This document shows positions 17,275 to 25,922 of a DNA stretch of 64,000 bases, one piece after another. How positions within the stretch are numbered: position 1 is the first letter of the stretch; every line of letters starts with the position of its first letter. The notes under the pieces were generated by a model that did not search any database, was not told the DNA's origin, and saw nothing but the letters and a program-made list of their open reading frames with translations. This stretch comes from CAYQSU01 sp964420325 (GTDB lineage Bacteria; Pseudomonadota; Alphaproteobacteria; Rhodospirillales; Defluviicoccaceae): positions 1 to 64,000 of the forward strand of contig CAYQSU010000004.1 of NCBI GenBank assembly GCA_964420325.1. The letters run 5' to 3'. The position numbers were made by a program, and so were the translations under genes.

Positions 17275-17976
17275 GTGGCTGAGGAATCGGTGCTGAAGTC
17301 CATCCTGGTCCCGGTCAATCGCGCCGGCTGGCCGTTCGTCGCGGCGTTCGCGGCGGCGACGGCGGTCCTCTTCCTGCTCGCGGCCCCGCTCGGCTGGATC
17401 GGCGCGGCGCTCACCTCGTGGTGCGCCTGGTTCTTCCGCGATCCGAAGCGCGTGACTCCGGTGCGCCCGGGGCTCGTCGTCTCTCCCGCCGACGGCAGCG
17501 TGCAGCAGATCACGCAGGCCCGCCCGCCGGCCGAGCTCGGGATCGACGGTCCGCCCGGCATGCGCGTCTCGATCTTCATGTCGGTCTTCGACGTTCACGT
17601 GAACCGCATCCCCGTCGACGGCAGCGTCACGCGCCTCGCCTACCGACCGGGGCGCTTCCTCAATGCGTCCTTCGACAAGGCGAGCGAACAGAACGAACGC
17701 CAGGGGGTGGTCATCCGCACGGCGGACGGCCTCGACGTCGGGTTCGTGCAGATCGCCGGGCTGGTCGCCCGCCGGATCATCTGCGGGCTTGCCGAGGGAC
17801 AGGTGGTGCGCGCCGGCGACCGCTTCGGCATGATCCGCTTCGGCAGCCGGATCGACGTCTATCTCCCGGACGGTGTTGCACCGCTCGTCGTCGTCGGCCA
17901 GCGAGCGGTTGGCGGCGAGACGGTGATCGCCGATCTGCGCGGCCAGGAGCCGGCACGCGAAGGAGAGGTGCGGTGA
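17275..17976 (+). CDS. psd: Phosphatidylserine decarboxylase proenzyme
   Basis: Psd makes phosphatidylethanolamine from phosphatidylserine at the inner membrane and activates itself by serinolysis. The product has two hydrophobic segments near the N-terminus, the central MSVFDVHVNRIPVDG motif, and the processing site FGSRIDVYLP, where the Gly-Ser bond breaks and the serine becomes the pyruvoyl group about 43 residues before the end. The length of about 233 residues fits the short archaeal/alphaproteobacterial Psd type. I chose GTG 17275 because GAGAGAG lies 5 bases upstream; GTG 17269 is an alternative. The stop overlaps the pssA start (TGATG), so the two enzymes are coupled. Confidence 0.94.
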   Translation: MAEESVLKSILVPVNRAGWPFVAAFAAATAVLFLLAAPLGWIGAALTSWCAWFFRDPKRVTPVRPGLVVSPADGSVQQITQARPPAELGIDGPPGMRVSIFMSVFDVHVNRIPVDGSVTRLAYRPGRFLNASFDKASEQNERQGVVIRTADGLDVGFVQIAGLVARRIICGLAEGQVVRAGDRFGMIRFGSRIDVYLPDGVAPLVVVGQRAVGGETVIADLRGQEPAREGEVR

Positions 17977-18803
17977 TGAACGGGCGATCGGAGGCGAGGC
18001 GGCAGCGCCTCAGGGGCCTCCACATCAACCGGATGATCCCCAATGTGCTGACGTTGCTGGCGTTGGCGGCAGGCCTCAGCGGCATTCGCTTCGCGTTGCA
18101 GGAGAAATGGGAGCCGGCGGTGCTCGCCATCGTCGCCGCCGGCATTCTCGACGGTCTCGACGGCCGCATCGCCCGCATCCTCAAGGGCGCGTCCAAGTTC
18201 GGCGCGGAGCTCGATTCGCTTTCGGACTTCCTCTGCTTCGGTGTGGCGCCGGCGCTGATCCTCTACGTCTGGTCGCTGGACGGCGCCGGCCGCTTCGGTT
18301 GGTCGATCGCCCTCCTCTACTGCATCTGCTGCGCGCTTCGGCTTGCCCGCTTCAATACCGACCTCGAAGAGCCCGAGCCCGCCGCGTCGAGCCGCAACTT
18401 CTTCATCGGCATGCCGTCGCCGGCCGGCGCCGGTCTGGTGCTCCTGCCGATGGTGGTTTGGTTCCAGATCGAGTCGGACGCGCTGCGGGAGCCGGGCCTG
18501 GTCGCCGGCTTCCTGATCGCATCGTCGGCGCTGCTGGTCAGCCGCGTCCGCACCTACTCGTTCAAGAAGATCCGCATCGAGCACGCCCGCGTGCTGCCGG
18601 TCATGCTCGGCGTTGGCCTCTATCTCGCGCTGCTGGTCAGCGCGCCGTGGGTCACGCTGTCCCTGACTATGGTGGCCTATCTCGTCTCCATCCCGTTCAG
18701 TGCCCGCGCCTACCGGGAGTTGCGGCGCATCGACGCCGAGGCCAGGAAGTCTGCCGCGGCGCAGACGCCTATTCCGCCGCCTGCCGCACCGCCACCACGC
18801 TGA
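17976..18803 (+). CDS. pssA: CDP-diacylglycerol--serine O-phosphatidyltransferase
   Basis: PssA forms phosphatidylserine, the substrate of the preceding psd. The 275-residue integral membrane protein carries the CDP-alcohol phosphotransferase signature DGLDGRIAR ... GAELDSLSD at about residues 51-75, with both metal-binding aspartate pairs in place. About seven or eight hydrophobic helices follow. It starts at ATG 17976 within the psd stop. Its last 35 bases are also the 3' end of the RND pump gene on the other strand, an unusual convergent overlap. Confidence 0.95.
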   Translation: MNGRSEARRQRLRGLHINRMIPNVLTLLALAAGLSGIRFALQEKWEPAVLAIVAAGILDGLDGRIARILKGASKFGAELDSLSDFLCFGVAPALILYVWSLDGAGRFGWSIALLYCICCALRLARFNTDLEEPEPAASSRNFFIGMPSPAGAGLVLLPMVVWFQIESDALREPGLVAGFLIASSALLVSRVRTYSFKKIRIEHARVLPVMLGVGLYLALLVSAPWVTLSLTMVAYLVSIPFSARAYRELRRIDAEARKSAAAQTPIPPPAAPPPR

Positions 18804-21800
18804 GGCGGTGCGCGCGGCGGCGGTGCCACCAGGCGGCGACATTGGCCTTGGCGATCAGCGCCGCCGGCGTCACCACCAGGGTCAGAATTGTGGCAAAGCC
18901 GAGACCGAAGACGATCGCCGTCGCGAGCTGCGTCCACCATTGCGTCGCCGGTGCGCCGACCGTCACGTGGCGGGCGAGGAAGTCGATGTTGACGCCGAAC
19001 ACCATCGGCAGGAGCCCGAGCATGGTGGTGACCGTGGTCAGAACCACGGGGCGCAGGCGCTGGGCGCCCGTCCGCATCACCGCCTCGAGCGGCGGATGCC
19101 CTTCCCTGAGCAGCCGGTCGTAGGTGTCGATCAGCACGATGTTGTTGTTGACAACGATTCCGGCAAGCGCAATGACGCCGATCCCGCCCATGACGATGCC
19201 GAACGGCTGGCCGGTGACCCAGAGGCCGATGAACACGCCGATGGTCGACATGATCACCGCAGACAGAATGATGAACGCCGAATAGAAGCTGTTGAACTGG
19301 GTGACCAGGATGATCGCCATCAGGAACACGGCGAACAGGAACGCCTTGCTCAGGAAGGCCTGCGCCTTCTTCTGTTCCTCGTCCTCGCCCTTGAACCGAA
19401 CGCTGACGTGCCGATCGAGTCCGGCGCTCTCGAGCCAGGACCCGATCTCGCGAACCTTGTCGTCGGCGAGCACGCCCTCGACGACGTCGGCCTTGATCGT
19501 CATCACCCTGCGGCTCTCGGTGCGATGAATGGAGCCGACGCGGGGCTTCGGCTTGAGCTCGATGAAGTTACCCACGGGCACCGGTCCGGACGCGGTGTTG
19601 ATGCGCAGGCTGTCGAGCATGCTGATGGTGCGGTATTCGCGGGGGTAGCGGACCCGGATATCGATCTCCTCATCCGTGTCGTCCGGGCGATACTCGCCGG
19701 CCTTGATCCCAGTAGTGACCATCTGCAGCGCGCTGCCGAGGAGCCGGACGTCGACGCCGAACTTCGCCGCCTGCGCGCGATCGATCGCGACCTCCCAGTC
19801 GATGCCGGGGAGCGGCCGCGAGTCCTCGATGCTCTCGAGCCCGCCGATCTCGGCGAGGCCGGCCAGCACCTGCTCAACGGCCGGCGCGAGGAGGTCCGGG
19901 AACCGTGAAGCGAGCTCGATCTGGATCGGCTTGCCGACCGGCGGGCCGGCCTCCTCCTCCCGAGGGTCGACGAAGACGCCGGGAAGGTCCGAGGTCCGCG
20001 CCTTGACGTCGGCGAGGATCTGCCGTGCGGGCCGGCGGCGTTCCCAGTCGACGAACTCGAGCGTCAGCGTGCCGATGATGTCCTCGGCCTCTTCACTCTG
20101 TTCGGGCGTCCCGGTGCGGCTGTAGACGGCCTTGAACTCGTCCATCGCCAGGATCCGGCGCTCGACCTCGCGGATGATCGCGTCTTTCTCGTCGATCGCG
20201 AGATTTCCGCGCGCGCGGACCTGCAGCTTGGCGAAGTCCGGCTCGACGTCGGGAAAGAACTCGATTCCTTTGCCGAACAGGGCGTAGGCGACCTGCGCTG
20301 CGACCAGCAGGGTGATGGACGCCAGCAAGACCCTGCCGGGCCTCCGCAGCGCCGCTTGCAGAATGCCGAGGTAGCGTCCGGTGAGGCCGCCGATCTCGGT
20401 GATGTCCCCGCGCTCGCTCCCCGCCAGGCTCTTCATCGTCCGTGGATCCGCGGTCCCCGGCTTGCCGACGAAGCTGCCGAGGGTGGGAACGAAGATCAGC
20501 GCCATCGCGAGCGATGCCGTGAGCGTGGCGAGCAGGGTGATCGGCAGGAACTTCATGAACTCGCCGACCACGCCCGGCCAGAACACGAGTGGCAGGAAGG
20601 CCGCCAGGGTCGTCGCCGTCGACGCGATGATCGGCCACGCCATGCGCTTGGCCGCCAGCGCATAGGCGCGTCGCCGGGGCTCACCCTCGATCATCTTGCG
20701 GTCGGCGAGCTCGGTGACGACGATGGCGCCGTCGACGAGCATGCCGACGGCCAGGATGAGCGAGAACAGGACGACGATGTTGATGGTCAGCCCGAGCGCC
20801 GCGAGCACCAGGATGCCGGTGAGAAACGAGCCGGGAATGGCGATCCCGACCAGGGCGGCCGAACGCGGGCCCAACGCGGCGACGACCACGATCATCACCA
20901 GCAGAACCGCGAACACCACGCTGTTCTGCAGGTCGTTGAGCATGATCCGGATGGTTTCCGACTTGTCCTGGATGTAGGAGACCCGGACCGCCTGGCGCAG
21001 GCCCTCGGGCCAGGCCTGGCGCTCGCGCTCGACCACGTCGCGGATCGCCTGCACGGCGCCGATCAGGTTTTGGCCGGTGCGCTTGGAGACCTCGAGGGCG
21101 AAGGCCGGCTCTCCGTTGACGCGGGCGAACCCCGTCGGATCCTTGAAGCTGCGGCGGACCTCGGCGATGTCGAGCAGGCGGACGACGGCGTCGCCAGAGA
21201 CGCGCACCGGCAGTGACGCGATGTCCGCCGCGGTCTTGAACAGGCCGGGCACCTTGACCGTGAACCGGCCCTGGCCGGTGTCCTGGGCGCCGGCGGCGAC
21301 GAGGAGGTTGCTGTTCTGCACGATGTCGAAGGCGTCCTGAGGCGTGAGCCCGTAGCTCTCGACCTTGAACGGATCGATCAGCACCTCGACCATCTCCTCG
21401 CGGTCGCCGGCGATCTCCGCTTGCAGCACGCTCGTCAGGCGCTCGATCTCGTCTCGGAGGTCGCGGGCGAGGCGCAGCAGGGTCCGTTCCGGCACGTCGC
21501 CCGAGAGGATCACCACGACCACGGGGAACAGGCTGAAGTTCACCTCGTTGACGCTGGGCTCGTCGGTGTCGGCGGGGAGCTTCGGCTTCGCCTGGTCGAC
21601 CTTGTCCCTCACGTCCTGGAGCGCGGTGTCGGCATCGAAGCCGGCCTCGAACTCGAGCAGCACGTATGCGCCGCCCTCGAAACCCTTCGACCGCATCTCC
21701 TTCACCCCCTCGATGCTGCGGAGCTCGATCTCCATCGGCCGGATCAGCAGCCGCTCGGAGTCCTCGGGCGAGATGCCCTCGTGGGTTATCGAGACGTAGA

Positions 21801-21933
21801 TGATCGGGATGTTGATGTCGGGCTCGGCCTCCTTCGGGATCTCGATGAAGGCGATGGCACCGGCCACCAGCACCAGGACGAGCGCGGCGAGAACCGTCCG
21901 CGAGCGGCCGAGGGCGGCGTCGATCAGCGCCAT
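18769..21933 (-). CDS. RND-family efflux permease (AcrB/HAE type)
   Basis: The product is a 1054-residue inner-membrane proton antiporter with the standard RND plan: one N-terminal helix (TVLAALVLVLVAGAIAF), a large periplasmic loop, six helices from about residue 330, a second periplasmic loop from about 545, and five more helices from about 850. Typical segments are ALVGIAIPGSFLTGILVL, LAVGMLVDGAIVVTELADR, in helix 4 where the proton-relay aspartates lie, and IALAGIVVNNNIVLIDTYD. It starts at ATG 21933 as TGATG with the adaptor stop. It pairs with the HlyD-type adaptor and lies behind a PadR regulator; no outer-membrane channel gene is adjacent. Substrates are unknown, probably hydrophobic compounds. 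Confidence 0.94.
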   Translation of the reverse strand: MALIDAALGRSRTVLAALVLVLVAGAIAFIEIPKEAEPDINIPIIYVSITHEGISPEDSERLLIRPMEIELRSIEGVKEMRSKGFEGGAYVLLEFEAGFDADTALQDVRDKVDQAKPKLPADTDEPSVNEVNFSLFPVVVVILSGDVPERTLLRLARDLRDEIERLTSVLQAEIAGDREEMVEVLIDPFKVESYGLTPQDAFDIVQNSNLLVAAGAQDTGQGRFTVKVPGLFKTAADIASLPVRVSGDAVVRLLDIAEVRRSFKDPTGFARVNGEPAFALEVSKRTGQNLIGAVQAIRDVVERERQAWPEGLRQAVRVSYIQDKSETIRIMLNDLQNSVVFAVLLVMIVVVAALGPRSAALVGIAIPGSFLTGILVLAALGLTINIVVLFSLILAVGMLVDGAIVVTELADRKMIEGEPRRRAYALAAKRMAWPIIASTATTLAAFLPLVFWPGVVGEFMKFLPITLLATLTASLAMALIFVPTLGSFVGKPGTADPRTMKSLAGSERGDITEIGGLTGRYLGILQAALRRPGRVLLASITLLVAAQVAYALFGKGIEFFPDVEPDFAKLQVRARGNLAIDEKDAIIREVERRILAMDEFKAVYSRTGTPEQSEEAEDIIGTLTLEFVDWERRRPARQILADVKARTSDLPGVFVDPREEEAGPPVGKPIQIELASRFPDLLAPAVEQVLAGLAEIGGLESIEDSRPLPGIDWEVAIDRAQAAKFGVDVRLLGSALQMVTTGIKAGEYRPDDTDEEIDIRVRYPREYRTISMLDSLRINTASGPVPVGNFIELKPKPRVGSIHRTESRRVMTIKADVVEGVLADDKVREIGSWLESAGLDRHVSVRFKGEDEEQKKAQAFLSKAFLFAVFLMAIILVTQFNSFYSAFIILSAVIMSTIGVFIGLWVTGQPFGIVMGGIGVIALAGIVVNNNIVLIDTYDRLLREGHPPLEAVMRTGAQRLRPVVLTTVTTMLGLLPMVFGVNIDFLARHVTVGAPATQWWTQLATAIVFGLGFATILTLVVTPAALIAKANVAAWWHRRRAHRLSVVAVRQAAE

Positions 21934-23027
21934 CAGGATGCCCCTGCGCCGCTCGCCGGGGCGGCGCCCGTATCGACGGCGCGGACGCGCTGGCCGTCGC
22001 GCACGAACTCCTGTCCGAGGGTGATCAGGCGCACCCGCTCCGGCAAGCCGGCAAGCCACATGCCGTCGACCGTGTCGTCGATGATCCTGACCGGGCGAAA
22101 GGCGACGACGTCGTTGTCGTCGATGGTCTTGACGCCGAGGACTCCGGCATCGTCGAGGGTGAGGATGGCCGGCGTGACGAGGTGGGCGAGCATCTCGCCC
22201 AAAGGAAGGCGGACCTCGGCGGTCAGTCCATCCGGGATCCGACCGTCGGCATTCGCGATCTCGATCTCGACGCGGAAGGTCCGGGTTCCCGCGTTCGCCG
22301 TGCTGGCGACGTACCGGACCTTGCCCTCGAGGTGATCGCCGGTGACGAGCCGTACGGTCGCGCCGCGACCGACGCGAATGTTGCCGACATCCCGCTCGCT
22401 GACCTCCGCCACGACCAGGATCGGGTCGAGGTCGACGAACTCGACGAGAGGCTGATGCACGTCGACATAGTCGCCGACCTCGACCAGAAACCGATCGACG
22501 ATGCCCCGGAAAGGGGCGCGCACGGCGGTTCGCTCGATATCCAGCCTTGCGGCTTCCAGGCCGGCCCGCGCCAACTCCAGCAACGCCTGCTGCTCGGTCT
22601 TTCTCACCTCGGACTGGAAGCCCGACTGCAGCAGCTTGCGCGCGGCCTCGTACTCCATGGTGCGCTGCTTGACCAGCGCCTCGGCCGCCCGCAGCCGCGC
22701 CTCCCGGTCGTCCAGGCCGAGTCGCAGGATGACCGCGCCTTCTTCGACCCACGAGCCCTTCGCGACGGTCTGCTCGACGACCCGGCCGGTGGTCTCGGCA
22801 CCGATGTTGACGGTCCGCAACGCCTCGGTCCGGCCGAACAGCGACAGCACGCGCGTGTGACGCTCGGCGACGAGCGTTCGAACCTGCACCGCCGGCAACG
22901 GTGGGGAATCCGGCGCGGTTGCTCGCCCATTCGGTCCGCTGTCGCCGTCGGCAGCGAAGAAGCCGCTGGCGAGCCAGGCGCCGACGGCGAGGGCGAGCGC
23001 GCAGGCGATCAGGAGCGAGCGTTTCAC
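21933..23027 (-). CDS. RND efflux periplasmic adaptor (HlyD/AcrA family)
   Basis: The product is a 364-residue membrane-fusion protein. It has an N-terminal signal or anchor (LLIACALALAVGAWLASGFFA). The beta-barrel/lipoyl start GAETTGRVVEQTVAKGSWVEEGAVILRL is split around a coiled-coil hairpin (AALVKQRTMEYEAARKLLQSG, about residues 105-165), followed by lipoyl half two (VRAPFRGIVDRFLVEVGDYV). The start is GTG 23027 with AGGAC just upstream; the open frame before it has no homology. It connects the pump encoded immediately downstream to an outer-membrane channel encoded elsewhere. It is separated from padR by 19 bases and is probably co-transcribed with it. Confidence 0.92.
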   Translation of the reverse strand: MKRSLLIACALALAVGAWLASGFFAADGDSGPNGRATAPDSPPLPAVQVRTLVAERHTRVLSLFGRTEALRTVNIGAETTGRVVEQTVAKGSWVEEGAVILRLGLDDREARLRAAEALVKQRTMEYEAARKLLQSGFQSEVRKTEQQALLELARAGLEAARLDIERTAVRAPFRGIVDRFLVEVGDYVDVHQPLVEFVDLDPILVVAEVSERDVGNIRVGRGATVRLVTGDHLEGKVRYVASTANAGTRTFRVEIEIANADGRIPDGLTAEVRLPLGEMLAHLVTPAILTLDDAGVLGVKTIDDNDVVAFRPVRIIDDTVDGMWLAGLPERVRLITLGQEFVRDGQRVRAVDTGAAPASGAGAS

Positions 23028-23046
23028 GGCAGGTCCTCGTCGCACC

Positions 23047-23610
23047 CTATTCCGCGGCGTCCGGGGCGAGCCGCGGTCGTCCCTGCCCATCCCGGTCGCC
23101 GAACAGAAGCGGCCGATTGGTTTGCATGTAGTCGACAACCGTCTCGTAGATGGCGAGTCCCAGACCATGGACGAACCGTCGCTCGGCGCTCGCGGCCCGC
23201 AACGCCTCCTCCTGCGCCCGCATGCGCTCGGCACGCCGGCGGTAGGTCTCGAGATACTCCTCGAACACGCTGGTTAGATGGGTCTCGTCCAGAAGGTCGC
23301 CGAAGAACATCATGAACACGGCTTCCGAACGGTAGCTGTCGGGTGCGGGATCCTTGCGCAGCGCCTCCCGGAAGACGGTCCGTCCGGCTTCGGAGATGTG
23401 GTACACCTTCTTGTCGGGCCGTCCGTCCTGCGGGATCTCGGTGCAGGTGACGAGGCCGTCGGCGTGCAGCGCGCTCAAAGCCGGATAGATCGAGCCGAAG
23501 CCGGCGGCGTGGAAGTGGGCGAACGGCCCCTCCTCGAAATGCTTCTTGATTTCGTAGCCACTGGCGTCGCCGAGCGTCAGCACACCCAGGCACAATGTCT
23601 TGACATCCAC
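23047..23610 (-). CDS. PadR-family transcriptional regulator
   Basis: The product is 187 residues from GTG 23610. The N-terminal winged helix is clear: VKTLCLGVLTLGDASGYEIKK, then the recognition and wing region GSIYPALSALHADGLV and DKKVYHISEAGR. The C-terminal domain (about residues 85-170) is the helical dimerisation part of the PadR-s2/AphA-like group. I favour GTG 23610 because GAGGAG lies 8-10 bases upstream and the protein then begins at the conserved strand; an ATG at 23676 would begin inside the operator-like repeat. As first gene of a padR-adaptor-pump operon it is most likely the repressor of the efflux genes, relieved by a pump substrate. Confidence 0.92.
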   Translation of the reverse strand: MDVKTLCLGVLTLGDASGYEIKKHFEEGPFAHFHAAGFGSIYPALSALHADGLVTCTEIPQDGRPDKKVYHISEAGRTVFREALRKDPAPDSYRSEAVFMMFFGDLLDETHLTSVFEEYLETYRRRAERMRAQEEALRAASAERRFVHGLGLAIYETVVDYMQTNRPLLFGDRDGQGRPRLAPDAAE

Positions 23611-23663
23611 GGCACGAAGCTCCTCAGCCTGGCCACGCCGCAGCCGGGCGTCCAATATCGAAT

Positions 23664-23705
23664 CGATATATATCATTCCGTATTATATTTTCAAGATATA
23701 TATCG
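23664..23705. promoter_or_regulatory. AT-rich inverted repeat, likely PadR operator/promoter
   Basis: CGATATATATC at 23664-23674 and GATATATATCG at 23695-23705 are perfect reverse complements of each other, 31 bases apart start to start, or about three helical turns. Each arm itself contains the palindrome GATATATATC. The stretch 23655-23705 is far more AT-rich than its surroundings. It lies 54-95 bases before the padR start, where an autoregulatory operator would be expected. The sequence shows the repeat; PadR binding is inferred. Confidence 0.7.
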
Positions 23706-23856
23706 TGCCGACATTCGAGAGCCCCGCTCGTACGGACGTTGGCGCCACCGGGATCATCGGCCGCGGGATCATCACCGCGAAGACCTGATCGTTGCCCAGC
23801 CGTCTCATTCCGAACATGCGGGCGATGGCGCGAAGCTCGCGGATCAGCGTGCGCAT
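23683..23856 (-). CDS. Small 57-residue protein upstream of padR
   Basis: An open frame from ATG 23856 has an excellent ribosome-binding site, GGGGAGGAGG, 7-8 bases upstream, and encodes MRTLIRELRAIARMFGMRRL followed by a hydrophobic, proline-bearing middle and the end IYILKI. The first 20 residues form a basic amphipathic helix. I recognise no family. The frame runs into the AT-rich inverted repeat before padR, so its last codons are made of operator sequence. It could be a real leader or small membrane-associated protein, or an open frame whose Shine-Dalgarno match is accidental. Confidence 0.45.
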   Translation of the reverse strand: MRTLIRELRAIARMFGMRRLGNDQVFAVMIPRPMIPVAPTSVRAGLSNVGTIYILKI

Positions 23857-23997
23857 GGCCGTCCTCCTCCCCAGAGCCACCATCACTGCAGGGGAGGCTA
23901 GGTCGGCACGGTTTCCAGGGCATTTCGATGGGGATACTTTCGTGTTTCAATCGTTTCAGGAGCGGCGACCGGCACCGTGCTCGCCGGCAGGACGGGG

Positions 23998-24930
23998 ATG
24001 TCCATGAGAATCGCGGTATTTGGGACAGGCGGGGTCGGCGGCTACTTCGGGGCCCGCCTGGCGGCCGCAGGCGAGGACGTTCGGTTTATCGCCCGCGGCC
24101 GGCATCTGGATGCCATCCGTGGACAGGGCCTTCACGTGCGGAGCGCGCTCGGCGATGTTGCGATCCGGCCCCGGCAGGCGACCGACGACCCTGCGGCGGT
24201 CGGACCCGTCGATCTGGTGCTGGTCACGGTGAAACTCTACGACACCGAAGCCACTGTGGCCGCCTCGCGGCCGCTGGTCGGGCCGGCGACGACGCTGCTC
24301 TCTTTGCAGAACGGTGTCGAGGCGGTCGATACCCTGCGCCGGACGTTCGGCCGCGAGCGGGTTCTCGGCGGCTGCACCTACATCCTGGCCACCATCGCCG
24401 AGCCGGGCGTCATCGCCCACACCGGAACCATGGCGCGGCTCGTGTTCGGCGAGCTTGACGGGCGCGCGAGCGAGCGCACGGAGGCACTTTGCGCAGCCTG
24501 CGATCGCGCCGGGATCGACGCCACCGTCAGCGACGACATCGTCGGCGCAATCTGGACCAAGTTCACGTTTCTTGCCGCGGTGAGCGGCATCACCGCGCTG
24601 ACGCGCCTGCCCCTCGGTCCCATACGGTCGGATTCGGAGGCGCGGGCGCTGGTGCGGGCGGCCATCGACGAGGCGGTCGCGGTCGCCCGTGCCCGCGGGA
24701 TCATCCTGGCCGATGATACGGCAGACCGGCACATGGCCACCATCTCCGGGCTGCCCGCGGAGATGGGCTCGTCCATGCTCTACGATCTCTCGCACCGCCG
24801 GCGGCTCGAGCTTGCATGGCTCTCCGGCGCGGTCGTCCGCATGGGCCAGGAGCTGAGCGTCCCGACGCCGGTTCATCGGACGGTTTTTGCAGCCCTCCAC
24901 CCCTATGCGGAAGGCGAAATCCAGCAGTGA
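23998..24930 (+). CDS. Ketopantoate reductase-family protein (ApbA/PanE)
   Basis: The product has 310 residues with an N-terminal Rossmann fold: MRIAVFGTGGVGGYFGARLA gives the dinucleotide-binding glycines. The NADPH-phosphate contact RGRHLDAIR lies near residue 35, VTVKLYDTEAT near residue 80, and LSLQNGVEAVDTL near residue 105. In the C-terminal domain IWTKFTFLAAVSGITALTR holds the family lysine, and GSSMLYDLSHRRRLELAWLSG the conserved serine and glutamate. Classical PanE makes pantoate for coenzyme A. Many bacteria have several paralogues, and this one sits beside a nitrilase rather than pan genes, so another 2-oxo-acid substrate is possible. ATG 23998 was chosen over GTG 23977; 24004 is a further in-frame ATG. 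Confidence 0.85.
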   Translation: MSMRIAVFGTGGVGGYFGARLAAAGEDVRFIARGRHLDAIRGQGLHVRSALGDVAIRPRQATDDPAAVGPVDLVLVTVKLYDTEATVAASRPLVGPATTLLSLQNGVEAVDTLRRTFGRERVLGGCTYILATIAEPGVIAHTGTMARLVFGELDGRASERTEALCAACDRAGIDATVSDDIVGAIWTKFTFLAAVSGITALTRLPLGPIRSDSEARALVRAAIDEAVAVARARGIILADDTADRHMATISGLPAEMGSSMLYDLSHRRRLELAWLSGAVVRMGQELSVPTPVHRTVFAALHPYAEGEIQQ

Positions 24931-24943
24931 CGGAGGCGGTTCG

Positions 24944-25903
24944 ATGAGCATCTTCAAGGCGGCGGTGGTACAGGCGGCACCGGTCGTGTTCGATCGCGAG
25001 CGGACCCTCGCGAAGCTTCAGGATCTCTGCGCGGATGCGGCCCGGCGTAGCGCCGTCCTCGCCGTCCTTCCGGAGGCCTTTGTCTCGGCCTATCCCAAGG
25101 GTCTCGATTTCGGGGCGCGGGTGGGGATGCGGACGCCCGAAGGGCGCGAAGATTTCCGCCGCTACTGGGAGAGCGCGGTGGACGTGCCGAGCGCGGCGAC
25201 CGAGGCCATCGGCGCCGCCGCGCGGGCGGGCCGCCTCCATCTCGTCGTCGGCGTCATCGAGCGCGAGCGCGGCACGCTTTACTGCACAGCGCTGATGTTC
25301 GGCGCCGATGGCCGGCTCCTCGGCAAGCACCGCAAGCTGATGCCGACGGCAATGGAACGCCTCGTCTGGGGCTTCGGCGACGGCTCGACGCTCTCGGTCG
25401 TCGATACGCCGTTGGGACGGCTCGGCGCCGTGATCTGCTGGGAGAACTACATGCCGATGCTGCGGATGGCGATGTACGCCAAGGGCGTCGAGCTCTACTG
25501 CGCGCCGACGGCCGATGATCGCGACACCTGGCTTTCCAGCATGCGGCATGTCGCGCTCGAGGGGCGGTGCTTCGTGCTCTCGGCTTGCCAGTACCTCAAG
25601 CGGAGCGACTGCCCGGCCGACTACGCCGCGGTTCACGGCGACGATCCGAAGACGGTCTTGATGCGGGGCGGAAGCTGCATCGTCGGCCCCTTGGGACAGG
25701 TGCTCGCCGGTCCCGATCGCGAGGGCGAAACGATCCTCACCGCGGACATCGACACCGCCGAGATCCCGCGCGGCAAGTACGACTTCGACGTCGTCGGCCA
25801 CTATGCCCGGCCCGACGTGTTCCGCCTCCACGTCAACGAGCGGCCGGCACCGGCGGTCGTCGTCGGAGACGGAGCGCCGTCGGACCCGTTCGCGGACGAC
25901 TGA
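24944..25903 (+). CDS. Nitrilase / carbon-nitrogen hydrolase (branch 1)
   Basis: This 319-residue enzyme has the complete catalytic triad: Glu in LPEAFVSAYPKG near residue 45, Lys in GKHRKLMPTAME near residue 131, and Cys in VICWENYMPMLR near residue 165. The CWENYMPM context is characteristic of true nitrilases, which convert R-CN to acid plus ammonia, rather than amidases. After the catalytic region come the HVALEGRCFVLSACQYL and RGGSCIVGPLGQVLAGP strands typical of aliphatic/aryl nitrilases. ATG 24944 is preceded by GGAGGCGG. It is 13 bases after the PanE-like gene and 19 bases before a Crp/Fnr regulator, so the three may form one transcription unit. Confidence 0.9.
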   Translation: MSIFKAAVVQAAPVVFDRERTLAKLQDLCADAARRSAVLAVLPEAFVSAYPKGLDFGARVGMRTPEGREDFRRYWESAVDVPSAATEAIGAAARAGRLHLVVGVIERERGTLYCTALMFGADGRLLGKHRKLMPTAMERLVWGFGDGSTLSVVDTPLGRLGAVICWENYMPMLRMAMYAKGVELYCAPTADDRDTWLSSMRHVALEGRCFVLSACQYLKRSDCPADYAAVHGDDPKTVLMRGGSCIVGPLGQVLAGPDREGETILTADIDTAEIPRGKYDFDVVGHYARPDVFRLHVNERPAPAVVVGDGAPSDPFADD

Positions 25904-25922
25904 ACCCGGGGACCGGCCGACC

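Noticed and set aside
23611..23676. Alternative ATG start for the PadR regulator at 23676.
   Set aside because: It would place the start inside the operator repeat and add 22 residues without homology; GTG 23610 has a good ribosome-binding site.
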